A stretch of 64,000 nt of DNA, taken from NCBI GenBank assembly GCA_947632515.1, contig CANRPO010000001.1, positions 210,007-274,006 of the forward strand, read 5' to 3'. Within the stretch, counting starts at the first letter, position 1. Each line of letters begins with the position of its first letter. This DNA is from an uncultured Lachnospiraceae bacterium (GTDB taxonomy: Bacteria; Bacillota; Clostridia; Lachnospirales; Lachnospiraceae). Below are positions 8,846 through 17,560 of this stretch, one piece after another. The notes beneath the pieces were generated by a model. It did not search any database and was not told the DNA's origin. It saw nothing but the letters and a program-made list of their open reading frames with translations. The position numbers were made by a program, and so were the translations under genes.

Positions 8846-10180
8846 ATGAGAGACATGACGACAGGCACTGCTTGGGGGCATTTATGGCGCTACGCAGTGC
8901 CGATTCTATTGGGGAATTGGATGCAGTTGGCGTACAATGCCGTGGATTCCATTATCGCGGGCCGATTTATCGGCAAGGATGCGTTGGCGGCGGAAGGGAT
9001 CGCCGGCCCGGTGATGAATCTGGTGATCCTGGCGATCACGGGACTATGTATCGGGACAGGCGTGTTGATGAGCGAGTTTTTCGGTGCGGGAGACTTGAAA
9101 CGATACCGGGAGAGTCTCGGCACCACCATGAGCATCGGGACGGCGGCGAGCGTTTCGGTGATGGGGTTTTGCATAGTGTTTACGCCTATGATGTTAAGAT
9201 GGATGGCTGTTCCGGCGGAAATTTTCGGCATCACGACGCGGTATTTGCAGATCATTTTTGTGGGAATGCCGTTTACTTTCTTATATAATGCGCTTGCCAC
9301 GGGGTTAAAGAGCGCGGGCGATTCCAAGACGCCCTTAAAATTTCTCACCTTTTCTTCTGTGTTAAACGCCGGACTTGACCTGATCTTTCTGGGGGTGATG
9401 CATTTCGGTATTGTGTGCAGCGCGGTGACGACCGTTGTGGCGGAGGCTGTCTCCGCGCTGTTAGTCGCGGTCTATCTGCACAGGAAGTTTCCGACGCTTT
9501 GCCCGAGTCGGGAAGAATGCCGGATAGACAGGGGACATCTGCGTAAGATCCTGCAGTATGGCGGGCCGACGGCTTTTCAGCAGGCGGTGCAGCCTATTGG
9601 AAAGATTCTGATTCAAGGGCAGATCAACGCGCTGGGCGTGACGACGATCGCGGCCTTTAACGCGGTGACGCGGGTGGATGAGTTTGCCTTTATCCCGGAA
9701 CAGGGGATCGCGGCGGCTATTGCCACTTTTATCGCGCAGAACAGAGGAGCCGGGAAGGAGGAGCGGATTCGCCCGGGATTTCGGGCCGGACTTCGGCTGG
9801 AAGTATGCTATTGGGTTTTGATCGGAACGGCGACGGCATTTTTGCGGACGCCTGTCATGGGGCTTTTCGTGGCGGGAGAGGGCGCGCAGGAGATCGTGCG
9901 GACGGGGAGCCGGTATCTGGGGCTGATGGCGCTCTTCTATCTGTATCCGGCATTCACCAACGGTTTTCAGGGATTTTATCGCGGTATGGGGAAGATGTAT
10001 ACCACGATTCTGGGAACGGCGATTCAGATCTCCGTGCGGGCGATCGGCACGTTTGTTATGGCGCCGCAGCTGGGAATTGTCGGCGTCGCCTACGCCTGCG
10101 TCGTCGGCTGGACGGCTATGATGCTGTTCGAGGCGCCGTACTATTTCCGCACCGTGCGGGCGCGGGCGCTGCAGCGATAG
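8846..10180 (+). CDS. MATE family efflux transporter
   Basis: A 444-residue, 12-helix polytopic protein of the multidrug and toxin extrusion (MATE) family. It shows WGHLWRYAVPILLGNWMQ, AYNAVDSIIAGRFIGKDALA, an internal repeat beginning ILQYGGPTAFQQAVQP, and GFQGFYRGMGKMYTTILGT. It would export cationic or other small compounds using a Na+ or H+ gradient; the substrate cannot be predicted. It follows the thioredoxin-like gene after 30 bases. Confidence 0.9.
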   Translation: MRDMTTGTAWGHLWRYAVPILLGNWMQLAYNAVDSIIAGRFIGKDALAAEGIAGPVMNLVILAITGLCIGTGVLMSEFFGAGDLKRYRESLGTTMSIGTAASVSVMGFCIVFTPMMLRWMAVPAEIFGITTRYLQIIFVGMPFTFLYNALATGLKSAGDSKTPLKFLTFSSVLNAGLDLIFLGVMHFGIVCSAVTTVVAEAVSALLVAVYLHRKFPTLCPSREECRIDRGHLRKILQYGGPTAFQQAVQPIGKILIQGQINALGVTTIAAFNAVTRVDEFAFIPEQGIAAAIATFIAQNRGAGKEERIRPGFRAGLRLEVCYWVLIGTATAFLRTPVMGLFVAGEGAQEIVRTGSRYLGLMALFYLYPAFTNGFQGFYRGMGKMYTTILGTAIQISVRAIGTFVMAPQLGIVGVAYACVVGWTAMMLFEAPYYFRTVRARALQR

Positions 10181-10228
10181 AGTAGAACGTGCCGGAAGAG
10201 ACGTCAAAATCAGATGAAAGATTACTGA

Positions 10229-10257
10229 TGTCAAAGGGCGTTTGGTTGTGGTATAAT
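10229..10257 (+). promoter_or_regulatory. sigma-A-type promoter with extended -10
   Basis: TGTCAA at 10229-10234, a 17-base spacer and TATAAT at 10252-10257, with TG one base upstream (extended -10). It lies 20 bases before the S66 peptidase ATG, leaving a very short leader. It should drive the three-gene unit 10277-12966. Confidence 0.55.
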
Positions 10258-10276
10258 CAGCTTGGGAGGTGCTGAT

Positions 10277-11113
10277 ATGAAGGCTGCGCTGGTTGCCTGC
10301 TCCGATCCCATGCTGTTGTACCAGCGGGCGGATGTGGAGCGGCTGAAAACGTTGTTGGAACAAGAGAATGTGGAGGTCGTTCTCAGTCCGCATCTGTTTG
10401 ACCGCGTCGAGGATCTCACCGAAAAGGAGAAGGCCGACGACCTGACGGGGTATTTCCGCGATCCCGCCATGGATTTTATTTTCGATATTTCCGGCGGCGA
10501 CATCGCCAATTCTGTACTGCAGGAACTGAATTATGAAGAGATCAGGGAGAGCCGGGCGGTGTTCTGCGGTTACAGCGATCTCACCACTGTGCTGAACGCG
10601 GTCTATGCGAAGACGGGGCGCGCGACGGTCAATTATCAGATACGGAATCTGCTGTATGATCACGGTGAGACGCAGCGGGTTTATTTCAGGGAACATATTT
10701 TGACGGGGCACATCACAGGATCCGATTTGGAGTGCCGTTTTCTGCGCGGGAACTCCATGAGCGGCAGAGTGCTTGGCGGCAATGTCCGCTGTTTTCTGAA
10801 ACTTGCGGGAACGCCCTTTTTCCCGGATCTTACCGGGGCTATCCTGCTCTTGGAGGCATACAGCGGCACGCCCATGAAGATGACGACCTATCTGCATCAG
10901 CTCAGTCAGATGGGCGTGTTTGGGAAGATAAGCGGCATCCTGCTCGGCCGATTCTCCGAGATGGAGAAGAAGGGATATACGCCCACGGTGCGGGAACTTG
11001 TCGAAAAGATCGTCCCGCCGGAGATTCCGATCGCGGCGACGCCCTATGTGGGACATGAGACGGATGCGAGAGCGATCTGTATCGGACGGGAATATTCTTT
11101 GAAGGAGGGCTGA
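10277..11113 (+). CDS. S66 family LD-carboxypeptidase / MccF-like peptidase
   Basis: A 278-residue serine peptidase of family S66, whose members trim murein tetrapeptides (LD-carboxypeptidase) or cleave microcin C-like adducts (MccF). The catalytic Ser lies in FCGYSDLT, the Glu in LLLEAYSG and the His in YVGHETDA, in the expected order. There is no signal peptide, so it acts in the cytoplasm. The start is 10277, behind GGGAGGT. It is the first gene of a tight unit with the GNAT and carbonic anhydrase-NYN genes; the 3-bp gap and 4-bp overlap imply one mRNA. Confidence 0.85.
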   Translation: MKAALVACSDPMLLYQRADVERLKTLLEQENVEVVLSPHLFDRVEDLTEKEKADDLTGYFRDPAMDFIFDISGGDIANSVLQELNYEEIRESRAVFCGYSDLTTVLNAVYAKTGRATVNYQIRNLLYDHGETQRVYFREHILTGHITGSDLECRFLRGNSMSGRVLGGNVRCFLKLAGTPFFPDLTGAILLLEAYSGTPMKMTTYLHQLSQMGVFGKISGILLGRFSEMEKKGYTPTVRELVEKIVPPEIPIAATPYVGHETDARAICIGREYSLKEG

Positions 11114-11116
11114 CGG

Positions 11117-11734
11117 ATGAGACATATGGGAACGAGCGAGCTGGAGACGGATCGGCTGATCCTCAGACGGTTCACTATGGAGGACGCAGAGCCTATGTAT
11201 CGGAACTGGGCCTCCGACGAAAACGTGACGAAGTACCTTACATGGCCGGCACACGCGAACGTCGGCGTGACGCGGGGCGTTTTGAAGGATTGGATTGCCA
11301 AGTACAGTGAAGCGGATTTCTATAACTGGTGCATCGAGTTAAAGGAGATCGGCGAGCCCATCGGGAATCTGGCTGTGGTCTCGCACGATGACGCGACGGA
11401 TTCCGCCACCATGGGCTGGTGCATGGGCGTGCGCTGGTGGGGACGGGGCATCATGCCGGAGGCGGGAAGAGCCGTTCTGCAATATCTGTTTGCGGAGGTC
11501 GGTTTTAACAGGATCGTGGCGAAACATGATGTGGAGAACCGCAAGTCGGGCAGGGTCATGCAGAAACTGAGCATGGTGCAGGAGGGAACCTTCCGCGCCA
11601 GCGGCAGGAACAACCGCGGCGTGGTGGATGAGGTGGTGTATTCCATCCTGCGGGAAGATTACGAGAAGACGCAGGCGAAAGATATGCAGCTGACATGGAG
11701 GCGGAAAACGAGGGAGGAGACACACGGAAGATGA
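11117..11734 (+). CDS. GNAT N-acetyltransferase, RimJ/RimL-like
   Basis: A 205-residue GNAT-fold acyltransferase that moves an acetyl group from acetyl-CoA to an amine. It starts in the style of RimJ/RimL proteins (ETDRLILRRFTMEDAEPM), with the acetyl-CoA loop region around MGWCMGVRWWGRGIMPEAG and the C-terminal NRKSGRVMQKLSM. Its substrate, a protein N-terminus or a small amine, is unknown. It starts 3 bases after the S66 gene, behind AAGGAGG. Its TGA overlaps the next ATG (ATGA), giving translational coupling. Confidence 0.85.
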   Translation: MRHMGTSELETDRLILRRFTMEDAEPMYRNWASDENVTKYLTWPAHANVGVTRGVLKDWIAKYSEADFYNWCIELKEIGEPIGNLAVVSHDDATDSATMGWCMGVRWWGRGIMPEAGRAVLQYLFAEVGFNRIVAKHDVENRKSGRVMQKLSMVQEGTFRASGRNNRGVVDEVVYSILREDYEKTQAKDMQLTWRRKTREETHGR

Positions 11735-12966
11735 GTCGGGCGGCATGCACGGCGCAGCAGGCGCTGGAAAAGCTGAAGGCGGGGAACGCGCGGTACATAA
11801 ACGTGAAGACGGGCGAGGGAGACGTGTCGCCTGCCCTGCGGCTTAAAACCTGTACCGAGGGGCAGGCTCCCTATGCCGTTATCGTTACCTGCTCGGATTC
11901 CCGCGTGATCCCGGAGAGTATTTTCAGTGCGGGGATCGGGGAACTCTTCGTGATCCGCGTGGCGGGCAACGTGATAGACGACCATCAGCTCGGCAGTATC
12001 GAGTACGCGGCGGAGCATCTGGGATGCAGACTGGTTCTGGTCATGGGGCATGACCACTGTGGCGCGGTGGACGCGGCGATCCATCACGAGACGGAGAATT
12101 ACATCAGGTATATCACGGATGAGATCAAGAAGGCCATCGGCGACGAGCAGGACGATTACAAAGCCTGCTGTCTGAATGTGCGGCACAGCGTCAGAAGGAT
12201 AGAGGAGAGTCTGGAGATCCGGCAGGAGGAAGAACACGGGCTGCGCGTTTGCGGCGCGCTCTATCACTTGGCGGACGGCAGAGTGGAGTTTTTGGATGAT
12301 CTGCAGTCGTCCGGGGGAGGGCTTGGTGCTGCGGCGGCAGATACACTGGTCAGTGCCGTATCTGAGGAATCCGCATTTAGGCGTTATTTCTTGGTAGATT
12401 ATGAAAACGTGAACAGGGAGGGCTTAAATGGAATCGCAAAGCTGACAGAGACCGACTGTGTGAAAATATATTACAGCAGTGCAGCCGAGACGCTCACCTT
12501 TGGGCTGCATAGACGCATCAATGGGTCAAAAGCGCATTTCACCTATACCAAGGTAAAAATACAGATTAAAAATGCGGTGGATTGTCAGATCCTGTTTGAT
12601 CTGCAGGGGTTGGTGAAGGAAAATCGTGATGCGGAGTACAGCATTGTATCGAAAGATACGGATTTTGACAAGACGATTGCCAGCTTTGTAGAGCACCGTT
12701 TTCATGTAAAAAGGGTTGTGCATGTCGGTGCATCGGCAGAGCAGTTGAAAGCGGAGCGAAAGCTGACAAAAGAGGAGGCTTTTTTCGAGGAGCATTTTCA
12801 GAAGAAAAAGTATACGGAGAAGAGAGCAGAGATCCTAGAGATTCTTCGTACCGGCAAAACAAGGCAGCAGATCAATAACCGGCTGATGAAATTGTATGAG
12901 GGACAAACGGTTAAGGAAATGTTTAAAATATTGCAGCCCATTATCAAGGATCTGCCGGGCAAATAG
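11731..12966 (+). CDS. beta-carbonic anhydrase fused to a NYN/PIN-like nuclease domain
   Basis: A single 411-residue frame with two complete modules. Residues 1-190 are a beta-class carbonic anhydrase, interconverting CO2 and bicarbonate: Cys54-SDSR (Asp56/Arg58), His107-D-H-Cys110 and AGNVIDDHQLGS, giving the Cys-His-Cys zinc site. A Gly/Ala-rich linker (about 191-216) leads to a NYN/PIN-type domain. It has RRYFLVDYENVN (Asp223), FGLHRRIN, AVDCQ (Asp284) and SKDTDFD (Asp309, Asp311), an acidic set fitting metal-dependent RNase folds. A helical tail follows (about 330-411; TRQQINNRLMKLY). The start at 11731 overlaps the GNAT stop. The NYN half is clearly AT-richer than the anhydrase half, suggesting a joined acquisition. 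The function of the fusion is unknown. Confidence 0.85.
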   Translation: MSRAACTAQQALEKLKAGNARYINVKTGEGDVSPALRLKTCTEGQAPYAVIVTCSDSRVIPESIFSAGIGELFVIRVAGNVIDDHQLGSIEYAAEHLGCRLVLVMGHDHCGAVDAAIHHETENYIRYITDEIKKAIGDEQDDYKACCLNVRHSVRRIEESLEIRQEEEHGLRVCGALYHLADGRVEFLDDLQSSGGGLGAAAADTLVSAVSEESAFRRYFLVDYENVNREGLNGIAKLTETDCVKIYYSSAAETLTFGLHRRINGSKAHFTYTKVKIQIKNAVDCQILFDLQGLVKENRDAEYSIVSKDTDFDKTIASFVEHRFHVKRVVHVGASAEQLKAERKLTKEEAFFEEHFQKKKYTEKRAEILEILRTGKTRQQINNRLMKLYEGQTVKEMFKILQPIIKDLPGK

Positions 12967-13048
12967 AAGGGATCATTTGACAAATCAGACAATATTCAAT
13001 AAGCTAAGACCGTAAGCAACAATAATATGGAATCGGGAGGGATATATC

Positions 13049-14188
13049 ATGATCTACACGGAATTTCAGGGAGAGAAACTGTCGGCGCTCGGCATGGGCA
13101 ATATGCGTCTGCCCGTGATAGACGGGGACGACGCGAAGATCGATGTGAAGGCGGTCGAGGAGATGTTTGCCTGCGCTATGGAGTCCGGCATCAATTACTA
13201 TGATACGGCCTACGGTTACCACGGCGGCAACTCGGAGACGGTGGTAGGAGAAACGCTGCAGAAATATCCGAGGGACAGTTTTTATCTGGCCTCGAAGTTT
13301 CCCGGCTACGATCTGGCCAACATGCCGAAGGTGAAAGAGATCTTCGAGGAGCAGCTTAAAAAATGCCGGGTGGAATATTTTGACTTCTATCTGTTCCACA
13401 ATGTCTGCGAGATGAACGTGGACGCTTATCTGGATCCCCAATATGGAATATACGATTATCTGATGGAGCAGAAGAAGAACGGCCGCATTCGACATCTTGG
13501 CTTTTCCGCCCACGGCGATATTGACTGTATGAAAAAATTCCTGAACGCATACGGCAAAGACATGGAGTTCTGTCAGATCGAGCTGAATTACTTCGACTAC
13601 AAATTCCAGAATGCCAAGGGAAAGGTGGAACTTCTGAACGAGTGGAACATACCGATCTGGGTCATGGAGCCGGTACGCGGCGGGCAGCTTGCGACGCTCT
13701 CCGACGAGGCTGCGGCGAAACTCAAAGCGGCGAGGCCGGATGAAAAAATACCCGCATGGGCGTTCCGTTTCCTGCAGTCCATCCCCAATGTGGTCATGAC
13801 GTTGTCCGGCATGTCGGATATGCAGCAGCTCAAAGACAACATCGCCACTTATGAAGAGAAGAAACCGTTGAATGAGAAGGAGATGGAACTGCTCCTCGGC
13901 GTGGCGGACGATATGATCGCTAAGACGACCGTTCCCTGTACGGGCTGTCATTACTGCGTGAGCCACTGCCCTAAGAAACTGGACATTCCGTTTCTGTTAA
14001 AGCTCTACAATGAGGCCGTGGTTGCAGGCTCAGGAGATTTTATCGCACCCATGGGGCTCTCCTCCGTGGAGACGGACAGACAGCCCGAGTGCTGCGTCGG
14101 CTGCCACAGCTGCGCGAAGGTATGTCCGCAGACGATACAGATTCCCGAGACGCTGCATCGTTTTGCAGAAAAGATGGGAAGGGTGTAA
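13049..14188 (+). CDS. aldo/keto reductase with C-terminal 2x[4Fe-4S] domain
   Basis: A 379-residue protein. The N-terminal TIM barrel is of the aldo/keto reductase family (GMGNMRLPVID, YYDTAYGYHGG with catalytic Tyr, then VEYFDFYLFHNV). The C-terminal ferredoxin-like region has two CxxCxxCxxxCP motifs: CTGCHYCVSHCP and CVGCHSCAKVCP. The two clusters suggest electron exchange with ferredoxin rather than only NAD(P)H. This fused form is common in anaerobic Clostridia, but substrates are mostly unknown. GGGAGGG precedes the ATG. TTGACA at 12977 may be a -35, but its -10 is poor. Confidence 0.88.
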   Translation: MIYTEFQGEKLSALGMGNMRLPVIDGDDAKIDVKAVEEMFACAMESGINYYDTAYGYHGGNSETVVGETLQKYPRDSFYLASKFPGYDLANMPKVKEIFEEQLKKCRVEYFDFYLFHNVCEMNVDAYLDPQYGIYDYLMEQKKNGRIRHLGFSAHGDIDCMKKFLNAYGKDMEFCQIELNYFDYKFQNAKGKVELLNEWNIPIWVMEPVRGGQLATLSDEAAAKLKAARPDEKIPAWAFRFLQSIPNVVMTLSGMSDMQQLKDNIATYEEKKPLNEKEMELLLGVADDMIAKTTVPCTGCHYCVSHCPKKLDIPFLLKLYNEAVVAGSGDFIAPMGLSSVETDRQPECCVGCHSCAKVCPQTIQIPETLHRFAEKMGRV

Positions 14189-14207
14189 ACACCCTTCCTT
14201 ATTTTTT
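14177..14207 (+). terminator. intrinsic terminator of the aldo/keto reductase gene
   Basis: GGAAGGGTGT at 14177-14186, a 2-base loop and its exact complement at 14189-14198, followed by TTATTTTTTT. The stem contains the stop codon of the reductase gene. It lies between two convergent genes; the other side is weaker in T, so it is mainly a plus-strand terminator. Confidence 0.9.
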
Positions 14208-14209
14208 TC

Positions 14210-17200
14210 TTATTCTTTCTCCCGGATCTCTGCGTGCAGCTCCTGCAGGGATCTCACGTCGCTGTCGCCGTGGGTCTTCACATACTGAATACCGCTGGCG
14301 GTGGCTTTTGCCGCCGCTATGGTCGTCATATAGGGTATTTTCGCCTTGATGGCGGCCTTGCGCAGATAGCTGTCGTCATGGACGCTGTCTTTGCCGACAG
14401 GGGAGTTGATGATCAGATCGATCCGGCCGTTGGTGATCAGGTCGAGAATATTGGGCCTGCCCTCGTACAGCTTGTTGACCTTGTCCGCGGGGATGCCTGC
14501 GGCTCTGATCAGCTCGTAGGTTGTGCCCGTGGCGACGATATGGAAACCGCAGTCCGCGAACTGTTTTGCCACTTCCACAACTTCCGCCTTGTCCTTGCGG
14601 TTGACGGAGATGAGCACGGTGCCCTCCAGAGGGAGCTTGGACTGGGTAGCCTCCTGCGCCTTGTAGAAAGCCTCGCCGTAGGAGCGGGACAGGCCAAGCA
14701 CTTCGCCTGTGGAGCGCATCTCGGGACCGAGGATCGGGTCTACCTCCTGGAACATATTGAACGGGAAGACCGATTCCTTCACGCCGTAATAGGGGATGTC
14801 CTGCTCTTTTAGGGACGGGACGGGCGAAGGTCTTCCGGTCAGCTCGGTGGTGATGATCTCTGTCGCCAGAGGCACCATGCGGATATTGCAGACTTTAGAT
14901 ACCAGCGGCACGGTGCGGGACGCGCGGGGGTTTGCCTCCAGCACGAACACTCTGCCGTTCTCGATGGCGTACTGCATATTCATAAGCCCCTTGACGTGCA
15001 TTTCCTCCGCGATCTTGCGGGTGTACTCCTTGATAGTCGCCACATTCTCCTCTGAAATATGAACGGACGGAATGATACATGCGGAGTCGCCGGAGTGGAT
15101 GCCCGCCAGCTCGATGTGCTCCATCACAGCGGGCACGAAAGCGTGCGTGCCGTCGCTGATGGCGTCCGCCTCGCACTCCAGCGCGTGATTGAGGAAACGG
15201 TCGATCAGGATGGGACGGTCCGGCGTCACGCCAACCGCCGCGTTCATGTATTCCGTCATGCTCTCGTCGTCGTAGACCACTTCCATGCCCCGGCCGCCCA
15301 GCACATAGGAAGGGCGCACCATGACGGGGTAGCCGATCTGCGCGGCGATACCCAGCGCCTCCTCCACGGTGGCAGCCATACCCGACTCCGGCATGGGGAT
15401 CTCCAGTTTCTCCATCATGGCGCGGAACCGGTCGCGGTCTTCCGCCAAGTCGATGACGGAGGGGGAGGTGCCGAGGATCTTCACCTCGTTTTTCTCCAGA
15501 TCCGCCGCCAGATTTAAGGGCGTCTGCCCGCCGAACTGGGCGATCACGCCCAGAGGTTTCTCCTTCCGATAGATGCTCAGTACATCTTCCAGCGTCAAAG
15601 GCTCAAAGTAGAGCTTGTCGGAGGTATCGTAGTCCGTGGAGACCGTCTCGGGGTTGCAGTTGACGATGATCGTCTCGAATCCCAGCTTTTTCAGGGCGAG
15701 GGAGGCGTGGACGCAGCAGTAGTCGAACTCGATGCCCTGTCCGATGCGGTTGGGGCCGCCGCCCAGAATCATGATCTTGGGTTTGTCGCTCACGGGGTTC
15801 TTGTCGGTCGCGTTGTAGGTGGAATAGTAGTAGGCGCTGTCCGGCGTGCCGCTCACATGAACGCCCTCCCAGGCCTCCTCCACGCCGAGGCTTACGCGGC
15901 GCGCGCGCACATCGTCCTCAGGCACCTCTAAGATTTGGCTCAGATACTTGTCGGAGAAACCATCCTTCTTGGCGGCGACGAGCAGATCGTCGGCGGGCAG
16001 AGAGCCTTTGGATCTCAGCAGATTTTCTTCTTCCTCCACCAGTTCCTTCATCTGTTCGATAAACCATGCCTTTACATGGGTGATCTCATGCAGCTCTTCC
16101 ACGGACGCACCCTTGCGCAGCGCCTCGTACATGATAAAATGGCGCTCGCTGGAAGGGGTGATGAGCATTTTCAAAAGCTGTTCTCTGGACATAGTGTGGA
16201 AGTCCTTGGCATATCCGAGACCGTAGCGGCCCGTCTCCAGAGAGCGGATGGCCTTCTGAAACGCCTCCTTGTAGGTCTTGCCGATGCTCATGACTTCGCC
16301 GACGGCGCGCATCTGCGTCCCCAGCTTGTCCTCCACGCCCTTGAATTTCTCGAAAGCCCAGCGGGCGAACTTGATCACCACATAGTCGCCGTCCGGCACA
16401 TACTTGTCCAGCGTGCCGTACTTGCCGCAGGGAATATCCTTCAATGTGAGTCCCGAGGCCAGCATGGCGGACACCAGAGCGATGGGGAACCCGGTCGCCT
16501 TGGAGGCCAGAGCGGAGGAGCGGGAGGTGCGGGGATTGATCTCGATGACGACGATGCGGCCGCTCTTGGGATCGTGGGCGAACTGCACGTTGGTGCCGCC
16601 GATGACCTGCACCGAATCCACGATGCGGTACGCCTGCTCCTGCAGTCTCTTCTGCGTCTCCTCGGAGACAGTCAGCATGGGAGCGGCGCAGAAAGAGTCT
16701 CCCGTGTGCACGCCCATGGGGTCGATATTTTCGATGAAACAGACGGTGATCATGCTGCCGTCCGCGTCGCGAACCACTTCCAGCTCCAGCTCCTCCCAGC
16801 CGAGCACGGACTCCTCCACCAGTACCTGTCCCACCAGACTGGCCTGCAGGCCCCTGGCGCAGACGGTCTTCAGTTCTTCACGGTTGTACACCAGACCGCC
16901 GCCCGCGCCGCCCATGGTGTAGGCGGGACGCAGTACCACGGGATAGCCCAGCTTGTCGGCGATGGCGAGCGCCTCGTCCACGCTGTACGCGACTTCGCTC
17001 TTAGCCATCTCGATCCCGAGGGCGTTCATGGCGTTCTTGAATTCGATGCGGTCCTCGCCGCGCTCGATGGCATCCACCTGCACGCCGATCACCTTCACGC
17101 CGTATTTGTCAAGGATGCCCGCCTTGTTCAGCTCCGCGCACAGATTTAAGCCCGATTGGCCGCCGAGGTTCGGCAGCAGGGCGTCGGGCCGTTCTCTGGC

Positions 17201-17434
17201 AATGATCTGTTCCAGCCTGCGCACATTCAGGGGTTCAATATAGGTCACGTCCGCGATCTCCGGGTCCGTCATGATCGTGGCGGGGTTGGAATTTACCAGC
17301 ACGATCTCATAGCCCAGCCTGCGCAGCGCTTTGCAGGCTTGGGTGCCGGAGTAGTCGAACTCGCACGCCTGTCCGATGATGATGGGGCCGGAGCCGATGA
17401 TGAGTACCTTGTGGATGTCTTCTCTTTTTGGCAT
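14210..17434 (-). CDS. carB: carbamoyl-phosphate synthase large subunit
   Basis: A 1074-residue synthetase making carbamoyl phosphate from ammonia (supplied by the CarA glutaminase), bicarbonate and two ATP, for arginine and pyrimidine synthesis. It has two tandem ATP-grasp halves, the first from GSGPIIIGQACEFDYSGTQA and the second from GGGPNRIGQGIEFDYC, separated by the oligomerisation region. It ends in an MGS-like allosteric domain (FADCGFHIVATGTTYEL). The start at 17434 is chosen for AGGAGG at 17441-17446; the frame is open for ten more codons. No carA is adjacent or anywhere in the window, which is unusual because the pair is normally linked. Confidence 0.95.
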   Translation of the reverse strand: MPKREDIHKVLIIGSGPIIIGQACEFDYSGTQACKALRRLGYEIVLVNSNPATIMTDPEIADVTYIEPLNVRRLEQIIARERPDALLPNLGGQSGLNLCAELNKAGILDKYGVKVIGVQVDAIERGEDRIEFKNAMNALGIEMAKSEVAYSVDEALAIADKLGYPVVLRPAYTMGGAGGGLVYNREELKTVCARGLQASLVGQVLVEESVLGWEELELEVVRDADGSMITVCFIENIDPMGVHTGDSFCAAPMLTVSEETQKRLQEQAYRIVDSVQVIGGTNVQFAHDPKSGRIVVIEINPRTSRSSALASKATGFPIALVSAMLASGLTLKDIPCGKYGTLDKYVPDGDYVVIKFARWAFEKFKGVEDKLGTQMRAVGEVMSIGKTYKEAFQKAIRSLETGRYGLGYAKDFHTMSREQLLKMLITPSSERHFIMYEALRKGASVEELHEITHVKAWFIEQMKELVEEEENLLRSKGSLPADDLLVAAKKDGFSDKYLSQILEVPEDDVRARRVSLGVEEAWEGVHVSGTPDSAYYYSTYNATDKNPVSDKPKIMILGGGPNRIGQGIEFDYCCVHASLALKKLGFETIIVNCNPETVSTDYDTSDKLYFEPLTLEDVLSIYRKEKPLGVIAQFGGQTPLNLAADLEKNEVKILGTSPSVIDLAEDRDRFRAMMEKLEIPMPESGMAATVEEALGIAAQIGYPVMVRPSYVLGGRGMEVVYDDESMTEYMNAAVGVTPDRPILIDRFLNHALECEADAISDGTHAFVPAVMEHIELAGIHSGDSACIIPSVHISEENVATIKEYTRKIAEEMHVKGLMNMQYAIENGRVFVLEANPRASRTVPLVSKVCNIRMVPLATEIITTELTGRPSPVPSLKEQDIPYYGVKESVFPFNMFQEVDPILGPEMRSTGEVLGLSRSYGEAFYKAQEATQSKLPLEGTVLISVNRKDKAEVVEVAKQFADCGFHIVATGTTYELIRAAGIPADKVNKLYEGRPNILDLITNGRIDLIINSPVGKDSVHDDSYLRKAAIKAKIPYMTTIAAAKATASGIQYVKTHGDSDVRSLQELHAEIREKE

Positions 17435-17508
17435 TTGTTTCCTCCTGAGTTTTAAGATTGGCATAGAAATTGGCAGAAAGGCAGAAAAAGCCGTTCATTC
17501 TTCTTATC

Positions 17509-17536
17509 ATTATATAGGAAATCGAGAAAATCACAA
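17509..17536 (-). promoter_or_regulatory. carB promoter
   Basis: On the minus strand TTGTGA (17531-17536), a 16-base spacer and TATAAT (17509-17514) lie 75 bases before the carB ATG. The leader shows no convincing PyrR-type anti-antiterminator. Confidence 0.6.
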
Positions 17537-17560
17537 GGCTAAATATCAGGAATGCAAAAC

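Noticed and set aside
9461..11254. 597-codon open frame on the minus strand opposite MATE, S66 and GNAT genes
   Set aside because: It is antisense to three clearly conserved genes, has Arg/His/Pro-rich composition typical of GC-rich shadow frames, and no ribosome-binding site or family similarity.
15935..17149. 404-codon plus-strand frame opposite carB
   Set aside because: A shadow of the highly conserved CarB coding strand; no own start signals.
17435..17560. PyrR-binding attenuator before carB
   Set aside because: No antiterminator/terminator pair or conserved PyrR-binding loop could be recognised in the 75-base leader.
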